Of a stretch of 64,000 nt of DNA, positions 55,348 through 64,000 are shown in pieces (positions within the stretch are counted from its first letter, which is position 1; the number at the start of each line of letters is the position of its first letter). Both the position numbers and the translations under genes were made by a program. Where the stretch lies: positions 2,356,001 through 2,420,000 of the forward strand of contig VNWV01000006.1 in assembly GCA_009801085.1 (NCBI GenBank), in the 5' to 3' direction. The stretch comes from Lasiodiplodia sp. COLG20. Taxonomy: Eukaryota; Ascomycota; Dothideomycetes; Botryosphaeriales; Botryosphaeriaceae. The notes beneath the pieces are model-generated. The model made no database searches. It had not been told where the DNA came from and was given only the letters and a program-made list of their open reading frames with translations.

Positions 55348-57400
55348 AACGTGCTGAATTGTGGCATACGGTTTAGCTCTCAGTAGCGGCGTCGAGCGCG
55401 CTTAAATATCCCATTCGGCTTCTACGAGCTCCGACCCGACCCACGTGATATGATTAGAAACGGCAGTGATCGCTCTACCTACCGATGTTCAAGGGTTCCT
55501 AGCCAGTAAAGTTTCCACTTTCTATTAGCGCCTGCAGGCAAATCTCGGCAAGAAGCCCTCACCTTACTTAGTCATCCTGCTCATTCTGGTGGTATCTAGA
55601 GCCAAGACCGTTCGCCAGTCGGCTACTTAGTTGGCTAGCGGGCCAACTACGGTCCAACTAAAATTGGACTCGCAATCGAGGAGCTCTCACAAGGCTGGGG
55701 TAGTCATGGGAGGCTTGGCCATTTCAAGGTTTATGAGGTGATGGAAAACAGCCGATAGGACACTATCTTCTGTGCCATTTGCATCCGATCGGCTACCAGG
55801 CTGTACACGTGGCAACTCTTTTAACACGAAGACGAATCTTAGAGCCTCATTTGACTCTTAGCATTCTCCACTTTGAATGATTTCACCAGCTTGAAAATAA
55901 ACCCCGCTCTAACATTACTGTGATTCGTCGGCCGTTATGAGAGCGCTTGAGCTCTTCTTGCGGAATTCCCCAATGCATAGCCAGGTCATGTGACTACAGC
56001 TCTGGCAGAGGGCACATTCAAAGCCGCAGTCGAATTTGAGTAGGACATTGTCGTGAAGAAGTTTCTACACTCTGTATCCGCCGATGTCAACACACTGGTT
56101 TGTAAGTATTCGGGTCGGAAGTTTCCCGCGATTGAGCGGGCTGCTAATCTCTAAAACCTTCCATTGGCAACTACCATTCTAGAATCAGGAGCAGAAGCCA
56201 ATAAGACGTTTACGACTGAGGTAGGGCACGATGAACGCGTTTTTTTTTTAAAAAAAAAAAAGGGACTGTCAGGCACTTGCACACATATTCAGACTCACAC
56301 GTCTCTTCATTGCCAAAAGCGTGAAGTCTGATCGTGTCATGCTCATTTAAAACAAATTGATGGCCTGCATGGTGCGCAAATAGATCTCAATGTTATCCAG
56401 CGCTCGCTAGACCATCAGAGAACGAAATGGAGACAGTCTCCCTTGATAGAGCCTTTAGCTGAACATGTCAGCAGAACCTTTATTCCTTTCAGCCATCCAC
56501 AAGACTTGTATAGCCGCCTCTCAGAAAACAATACGCTTATTCTTTATGCCACTTTTTAAGTCTATGCAATACTATTATTTTCCATCATCTACTAATACAA
56601 AGTACTAGCGAATATAAAAGGATGCCCACCAGTGCATACGGGGGGTTACGATAATATAAAACTACTAAAAGAACTAAGCCAAACCTAATCAGAGAAGGAG
56701 AATACCGGGGATGGAAATACACAGAGGCTGAAATGGCTGTTAGACGCATTAACGGTGTCACGCAGAATTCGATCGGTCGGAATTGCAGTTGCCTAATCCA
56801 ATATCACTACCTAAAGCCTAGCTTCACTGCGCCTTGGTCTGTCTGGGCAAATATGCGTGCCGGCGTCGCTACTACTGGAGCTTCAGAGGCTACAGCCACC
56901 TGTGAGGTTAAGGTGGGGTCACCAAGCCTCGTCTTAACCAATAGGCAGCTCTCAATTCGCTAAGCGCCTGCATTGTTCATTTAAGCGCTGTGACTCTCAA
57001 CTCTTAGCCGCGTGCCAGTCTCGGTTGCTCCAGGTAGTGGGGTAACATGTATAATCTAAGAAATAATATGGACGATCCCGCCATGAAACATCTTGGCCCT
57101 CTGACTACGCCGCCCCCGCACCTAAATTTACAGAACTGTGATGCCAGATAGCTAATGCTACAGCCTTGCGCGCCTGGGATTATTTTTTCCGGCCAATCAT
57201 GCCTTGCATATTCTTTATTTATTTGTCTAATAATGGGAGGTGGAGCCAATGCGGCGTTCGCAGAAGCATGCACACATTCAGACACGCCTCTGTCCAGGCT
57301 GAAGGGATTTCTGCATAAACGACTGCCTTCCCGCAATGACTTTGTTTTATCGTACATGATCATTGTCACAAATGATTCGCGACAAGTCCATTTTGACACA
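55348..57400. other. Long stretch without a recognised gene
   Basis: About 2 kb, AT-rich in places. It contains a T10A12 homopolymer junction at 56240-56261 and a fragment similar to the 3' end of the HET gene at 56364-56434. The right end is the leader of the DUF3433 gene, whose frame is open back to 57155. Confidence 0.4.
56364..56434 (+). repeat. Fragment duplicated from the 3' end of the HET gene
   Basis: This stretch aligns with 53641-53724, covering the last codons and stop of the HET gene plus 3' flank. The best block is AGCGCTCG, a short gap, then ATCAGAGAAC-AAATGGAGACA with one mismatch. It suggests a former second copy of the gene or a small segmental duplication. Confidence 0.55.
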
Positions 57401-60400
57401 ATGAACACACACGACTCTCATACCTTTTCCCTGAATTATGAGCCTACCCAGAGCCACTCGTCGAACTCAGACACTCATTCTCCAAATGCCGTCGAGCCTG
57501 ATTTCCTCCATAACACCACCGGGGCAAACCCTCCGGACGCCCGTCCTAGTAATGGGGAATTCACGCCAGTCCACAGCAGAAGACCCGAAAGTCCACTCAG
57601 CAGTGTTTCCAGCGAAGGTCGAAGAAGTGAACAAGCTGGACCACCCAACCATTTGCAGGACGCTAGAAGCGGCGAGGACAGAGGAGAAGTTCAAACTTTG
57701 TTTTCCGGCCGTAGCATCAGCACGCTAGTGTCCGATTCAGAAGGCATTGATCAAGATGTCTCCCGCACAAGTGTCGAATCGCGGAGACCATGGACGCCGT
57801 TCTTCCTCCAGCGAGCAACGATACTGGGCTTCATTACCGCTTATGTATCGCTTCTGGCTGCACTCATCGTCCTGGCAATACTCGATGACAGGAACCAAGG
57901 CTTGGCTACGGTAGATTCAAACCTTCGATATGTCTGGACGTATGGGCCAACTGCAGGTACGGCTTTCCTCCAATATGCAAAGTTTCCATTTAGCTGACTA
58001 AATAGTTTTGGCGACCCTTGCTGGACTATGGGGACAAGTGGAACATCGAATGAAGCAGCTGATGCCCTGGGCAATCTTGCAGAATGGTCCCACATCCGCT
58101 GCAGGCCCTCTTCTTCTCAACTACATTGAATCGGCTCAGCCAGTATCTCTGTATAAATCCATCAGGAGCGGCCATTACCCAGTCTCTCTCGCTATCTTTG
58201 GTTCATTGCTTATCCAGCTATTGACTGTCACCTCAACTGGCCTTCTTATGCTCCAGATTGAGCGGACCCATCGTTACGGAGTTGACATTCAAACCACTGA
58301 AACGTTCGGACTGAGCTCAACGAACGTCTCTTTTGGAAGCTCGCCGGTACTGTCCGCAATTGCATTGAATAGTGGTGAGTCTTGACCTTATGCAAGATGG
58401 AAGTCACAGCATAAACTGAGCAGCGTGGCCCAAGGCAATCTGTCGTATCCTCTGGGAACTTCTGATGAACTGGCGTTTTCCACTTTGCATGCCAAGGATG
58501 TCCGTCCAGGTAAGAATACAACAGTGACCATAAATGCATTCGCATTTTGCTGAAGTACCTTGTAGGATCGAAGAACATTAGTATTGAGGCAACCACTGAT
58601 GTCTTTCACGCCGACATTGGCTGCGAGATTGTCACCGACTTTCACTGGGATGATGCATGCTCTGGGGATTGCGAAACAGCAGATGCTGTCGTGACCTTCA
58701 ATACGCCGTCGTGTCGTGTCAGCAATCTCACTATGAAAGGTATCATTGGACCACAGTCGAAAGGGGTGCTGGGCAGTAGCACTTCGGTGAAATGTGACAA
58801 CTCTTCATCATCCCCGCGATTTGTGGCTGCCATGGTAAGCTATCTGCTAGGACTGCAATACGACGCGTCAGGGAGCCTTCAAAGAAACCAAAAGCTCACC
58901 ATGGAAAATGTGTCACTTTTACTATGCCAGCCAAGCTACGTCATTGAGCCTCGTAGGATCACGGTCAATGACACGGGTGCTTTGGTCAGCAAAGGCAGCA
59001 CTCCTCCAATGGGATCTACGAACTCATCCAGCTTGCCCCTTTCGCACTGGGATTTTATGGAGGCTTTTCTACAGTCGATCACCAACAGCGACTCGGCTGT
59101 CTCTGGACCCGCCTCTTCTGTTGGATCTGCGAGCGACACCGAAAAAGTGCTTGATGGCTTTTTCAAAGCTCTTCTGGCCTTTTCAAACCCTCGGAACATT
59201 ACAGATCTACTCGAACCCGACATGCTGCTGAACGAGACAACTCGACTTTTTAGCATGGCATCCACACAGCTGGCGAGGAACTACCTCATGACGCCGTCAA
59301 GCAAGGTCATCACTGGAACTGTGCTCGCCGACGAACAGCGGCTGAGGATTCGAGGATTATCACTTTACCTGATGATGGCTACCCTGGTTGTTCTCATTGC
59401 TGATGCGGCGGTACTTTTCTTTGTATGCCCTCGAAGGACAGTGAGCCGCGACCCTGGTTCATTGGGCGGTCTGGCTCTGATCATGAAAAAAAGCCCGTCT
59501 ACCTGCGACATATTGCGGAATAAGAGCCTCTGGAAGGTATCCCGGCTACGCTCCTATCTCTCAAATTACGAGGGTTTGAGCGTTCTCCATCCATCCAACA
59601 ACAACAGCTCGGAATTCCGCGTTGTTCTTACTCGTTCCAGTATGCCGATCAGTAATGACATTTCGGAGAAGGTCGATGATGCTCATGTCTTACGGTGGTG
59701 GCAACCGATCTCTACGCATCTCTTGACCAAAGTTGCAACCGCACTGTTCTTGTTGGGTCTCATCGCAGCATTGGAGTCAACTTACCAAACCTCGAAGCGT
59801 CACGACGGCCTTGCGGACGTCGAGACTGAGAGCTACGTCCGGTATACCTGGGCGTATATACCCGCAATCGCCATGTTCACTGCCCAGCTCCTCGTGGGCA
59901 TGATTGGCGATTCGTGCAGGATATTATTTCCGTACCACGAGTTACGCCGCAAGCTCAACTGTACCACGCAAAGTCTTTTCAATGACGCTTTGTCGAAGGT
60001 TACGGTTCATGCACTCTACAATGCAATCCGACTTGGGCAGTATGCATTAATAGCAACGGGACTCTCGATGCTTCTTACGCCTTTTCTCACCATCATCTCC
60101 AGCGGGCTATTCTCCCCAGAGCTTACTACACGCACACTCGACTCTACATTCAAGATGGAGAACGTTTTGAACACCAGCATGAATCTGGGCATAACCGCAT
60201 ACCAGACAGCCCTCGGCCTCCAGAGCTCCTTCATTCTAAGCCTTATGCTTGCGAGTAACCTCAGCTATCCAGCATGGACCCATGACGGACTAGCCTTCCA
60301 CAAAATGACCATCGACACAATAAAGGACATAAGCAAAGGGTTGAGCACCCTCTACCCAGATGCCACCGGCCTGACAATCCGCGCGACTGTCCCCGCCGTC

Positions 60401-61579
60401 CGCCCCAGTCTCAATTGCACCTACTTCGCCCCTGAGCACGTGCAAATATCATACACAGAAAGCTCCGTCTACAACTTTGACACTGACACGGCCGATCCCT
60501 ACACTGATATCACGATCCACACCAGCGAGGCTGTGCAGCTCCACCTACCCGAGGAATGCCGCAATCAGGACGTCTACTACGGGCTTAATGGCAACTTCAC
60601 CGACTATCAATCCCAGCCCTTTGCCTGGTTCGGTGCCGCCACTGGCGGGTTCGTGCCAACGGCCTGCACCAACGTCATAGCCGCATTCGGGTCGTCGCTC
60701 CGCAACGGCTCCGCGCAGACTATGGTGTGCCTACCCATCGTCGACCAAGTCCAGACCGACACGACCTTCTCGCTGCCGTCGTACGAAGTCGTCGCCGCGA
60801 CGCCGAACGACACGACGGCGCGCCCGATCGCCAACCTCAGCACCGCCGCCATCAACGTCAACGACTTCATGCCCGCCGGTGCGTACGGAAGCCAAACGAG
60901 CGCCACCGACGGCGGCAGCTACGACGCCGCCTTCTCCGCGCTGCTCACCGCGCCGGGCGTCGCGACGCTGGAGCCCGCCGACTTTGATGCTGCCAGCGGC
61001 GCACATGCCAAGATCGCCGCCGCGCTGCAGCGTCTATTCGGCCTGGCGTACGTGCAGACGCTGAATCTGGTCGCGCGGAGTGACGTGCCTGCGAATGCCA
61101 GCACAGTGGCCAGCGGCAACATCAGCATGCCAACGATGCTGGAAGGCCAAATTGTAGATCCGATATCGCAGATGAGACTGAAGCAGAGCGCCGTGTCGAC
61201 GAGGATTCTGGAGGCGCTGCTGGGCGCGATTGTGGTGTGTTTGCTGGTTTCATTCTGGCTGCTGGACACAAGGAAGGTGATGCCGGAGAATGCCTGCACC
61301 ATTGCTGTAGCGGCGAGCTTGATCGCGGGAGCGGACATGCTGCGTGAGGTGCCGAGCGGCGCGGAGTGGTGGAACGATGATGAGGCGGTCAAAAGGGAAG
61401 TCTTCGGGAAGGATGTAGTGTTCAGCCTTGGATGGTGGGATGGAGAGAAACATGACGGAGAGATGGGTGACCGCGAAGGGAGCACGGAGGCTGTGGTGGA
61501 GAGAGATGGAAGTGGAGAGGTGCGGGGAGTGAGAAGACGGAGGTTCGGAATTGATAGAGGGAGGGCGAGTTGGGATTAG
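57401..61579 (+). CDS. DUF3433 multi-pass membrane protein
   Basis: Four predicted exons (57401-57956, 58006-58378, 58424-58509, 58566-61579) give 1342 residues. A disordered polar N-terminus of about 130 residues is followed by a helix and VLATLAGLWGQVEHRMKQLMPW, the signature of DUF3433; the signature recurs in part as TWAYIPAIAMFTAQLLVGMI. Two large extracellular-type loops with many Asn glycosylation sites (NLSYP, NVSLL, NLSTA) alternate with helices, and a last helix (GAIVVCLLVSFWLL) precedes a charged tail. At intron 2 the best donor (GTGAGT, 58375) gives the wrong phase; a weaker GTCTTG at 58379 restores the frame. Function unknown. Confidence 0.8.
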
Positions 61580-62357
61580 GGTCATTTTTTATACATTCGT
61601 ATTTAGTTGAGTATTTTCACTGTCAAAGAATTCGAGGATTACCACTTCACTTGAATGACTTCTCAAGTGTCGCTCATCGCTTATACGGCTATAACAAATC
61701 AGGGTCTTTGAAAGAGATCTCGGCCCGAAAGGGTGAGTGGAGAATGCTCATGGGCATCAGGGGAAAAAAGGTGCATTGCTGATCACTTTTCAGTTGCGGC
61801 TTCTCCGATGTGTGTAAGATGCTCCATGCCTAGAAAGGTCTGCTCAGTCGGGCCGTCCGTGTGTGTTGGCCCACCTGGCCCACACAGAGCGCGAAAGCCG
61901 CGGAATAATGCGTTTTCAGCTCGACTTTGCTTTTTTTGTTGCCTTCAGCCGGGCTGAAACTTCAGCGATCGCCTGTAGTTGCACGAGTCGTAGTGGAGAC
62001 ACCATGCATGATACGAAGACAATCGGAGAAGGCGCGTGGTTGATCATAGATTTCCGAGCAATGCAGTGATAAGCGAGATGGGTATTTTTCTGTGCAACAG
62101 CGAATAGGATTCTGTATCTCAGAGGGGTTTCAGCCCCCATATTACAAAAAGCAAGATCGGATCCACAATGCTACTCATTGACAGCCGACAGTGAATGCAA
62201 GCTGCTTCATTCAGCTTTGATGAAAATCCGGCAGAGAAACATACTTAATGCCTTGCCTGATCTTCAGCGAGCTTTCGATTCCCTCTTAACAACAACTCCA
62301 GTTCTCATTGCACGCTCTTTAACCTCCAAACATTTGTCCCCAATTCTTCGGCACACG
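61580..62357. other. Intergenic between DUF3433 and STAND genes
   Basis: No gene recognised. The frame of the STAND gene is open back to 62178 with no domain signal, so this part is taken as leader. Confidence 0.35.
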
Positions 62358-64000
62358 ATGGATACGTCCACCACAAATGCCGATGCGGATCTAGAAGCAG
62401 CCTTCAAAGATGCAGTACAAAAGTATTGTGAAGCAACGGGGATATCTTTTGTTATCGATACGCCGTTCACAATGGAAGACATGGAGAGAGAGATAAGCAA
62501 GCTCGAAGTCAACCCCACCAACAACAACAGGTTGAACGAGAAAGCGCGTCTGACCTTGGATATTCTCATGAGGATGGGAGAATTCGGCGCTGAGGCAGCT
62601 TCGGCAGTAAGTCATGTTCTCTCTCAAGCAATGCACTAAGGCTGAGCCATCTGAACACAGGTATGGCAACCTGCCGCCATTTGTTTCAAGGCCACGCAGG
62701 AGATAGTCAACTGCGCGCAGCACTACCGAGAGAATTTTACCGTGAAGGGCGTTCAAACTCAGCTGGACAACATCTTATCGATACTTGATGACGTCAAGCT
62801 GTACGTCGATGCCCTCAGAAAAGGGGCCAAGATGCAGAAAGCACATCGAAAAATAATCCTCGAGCGCTTGGTGCATTTCCTAGCTGTTTGTGCGATCTTC
62901 ACAAAAGTCCAAACGAATTCTTGGAATGTGGTAGGAATACTCAAGAACATCGCAAAGACAATTGCGAGAGATGACGACGGCATTGCCAATGAACTCAAAA
63001 CAATCGAGGATCTCAAGGACAGAGAAAGAGGAGCCCTCATGATTGATGACTGGTCCACCAATCAGTTGGTTTTCAACTATATCAAGCGACAGGATCGCGA
63101 GGTTATGTCCAACCAGAAACTGCAATCAGTCAGAGACGCTCTCGGTCTCTCCGGAAAAAGTAATGATTGGGAGTCATGGCAACGGATTCATTCGTCTCTC
63201 AAAAACAGCGACTCAATGAAGGCCCATCCCTGGATATTGGACCACGAGACGTTTAAGGAGTGGGCATCGGTTGAAAAGGATCCTCTGAAGCCGGTTTTAA
63301 TCCTTCAGGCTCCTAAGGGTAGCGGTTGCACTCATCTGTGCTATTCGGTTGTTGAAAAACTTTCCTCCACCCAAGGAAAAACTCTATTTCCGCTCTCAGA
63401 GGAGGATGCGAGAAATATCGACTTTCAGAAATATCGGTCACAGATCGCTTACTTCTACTTTGAGGATCTCCGGAAAGGTGATTCGTCCAAGGACAGGGGC
63501 ATAATGAAGACGCCTATTCGCGATGCCTTGGCCGCCCTGATCTGGCAACTCACGAAAAAGGACCATACATTCCAAACTTTTGTCTCGCGACCTCAAAACA
63601 AATTGGGCACTACAACCGAGCTTTTGGAAACCTTGATTACGCATTTTCCATGGAGACAAGACTCGAAACAGAAGCTGGTGTTTTTCTTGATCCTTGATGA
63701 AGTCAATTTGGCTGCCCCAGGGAGCCGCGAAGACATGACAAGCATTCTCAATCATCTGATTAGAGGAGCAGGAGAACTCCGAGGGAAAGAAATACCAAGT
63801 CCGAATAATCCTCACTGGAAGGCCAGAAACGTTCAGAGATCTCTCCCAGGATGCCAGCCATGCAGCCGAAACATTTCAGGTGCAGCTGGAGAATCGAAAA
63901 GATATCGCAGCATTCATTAAAGATGGGATATCGAAGACCAAACAGCTGTGGGGCAGTAGCGATGTAGAACAGAACAACCTCCTGGACCGTATCGAGGCAC
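62358..64000 (+). CDS. STAND NTPase with N-terminal Goodbye-like domain, partial, apparent frameshift
   Basis: Exons 62358-62606 and 62661 onward run off the window. The N-terminus (ATGISFVIDTPFTMEDMEREI, then WQPAAICFKATQEIVN and HRKIILERLVHFLAVCAIF) fits the fungal STAND N-terminal Goodbye domain. The NTPase follows: PVLILQAPKGSGCTHLCYS is the P-loop, but Cys replaces the Walker A Lys. FFLILDEVN is Walker B. The frame ends at 63920, yet the family's next motif (ILTGRPETF) and further sequence continue in another frame from about 63790 to 64000. No intron fits, so a one-base frameshift lies near 63755-63795. Either a decaying gene or a sequence error. Confidence 0.72.

Noticed and set aside
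1..64000. CRISPR arrays, rRNA genes, bacterial operons, prophage
   Set aside because: No regularly spaced short repeats with unique spacers, no rRNA sequence and no prokaryotic gene layout; all evidence points to a fungal nuclear genome.

Overview
The window looks like nuclear DNA of a filamentous ascomycete (Pezizomycotina). Nearly every recognisable gene is interrupted by short introns of about 45-95 bp with GTNNGT donors, CTNAC-like branch sites and YAG acceptors. The families are typical of such fungi: HET-domain and STAND proteins, a DUF3433 membrane protein, GMC oxidoreductase, cysteine-rich secreted proteins and fungal transposon relics. I cannot name the genus. I joined exons by eye, so splice sites are predictions; each joined model keeps an open frame unless stated.

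Layout. 0-12 kb is accessory: a secreted EF-hand Cys-rich protein at the left edge, two relics of a pogo-like transposase C-terminus, a relic of another fungal transposon ORF, an SDR with an altered active site, a GMC oxidoreductase, and three paralogous small secreted Cys-rich proteins (7.3, 10.3 and 11.5 kb) with identical three-exon structure. 12-20 kb is metabolic: a phytanoyl-CoA dioxygenase-like enzyme, a cis-3-hydroxyproline-dehydratase-like enolase-superfamily enzyme, an MDR dehydrogenase and a flavin amine oxidase. 20-26 kb holds two tandem membrane-anchored aspartic-protease-like genes whose first catalytic Asp is missing. 27-30 kb holds a Ser-rich secreted protein and a knottin-like secreted protein. 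31.6-40.2 kb holds a fused hydantoinase A/B protein, a regulator-like protein without a visible DNA-binding domain, and an alpha/beta hydrolase. 41-50 kb holds an RNA exonuclease, then a family-2 glycosyltransferase, a polysaccharide deacetylase, a membrane acyltransferase and an MFS transporter, together resembling a surface-polysaccharide locus. 51-64 kb holds a HET-domain protein, a serine hydrolase of the class C beta-lactamase/LovD type, a DUF3433 membrane protein and a truncated STAND NTPase with an apparent frameshift.

Best candidates for something undescribed: (1) the three-member secreted Cys-rich family, in which one member has lost two cysteines together, predicting a disulfide; (2) the compact glycosyltransferase, deacetylase, acyltransferase and transporter locus. 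HET and STAND proteins near the right end suggest a non-self recognition neighbourhood, with a relic of a second HET-gene end.
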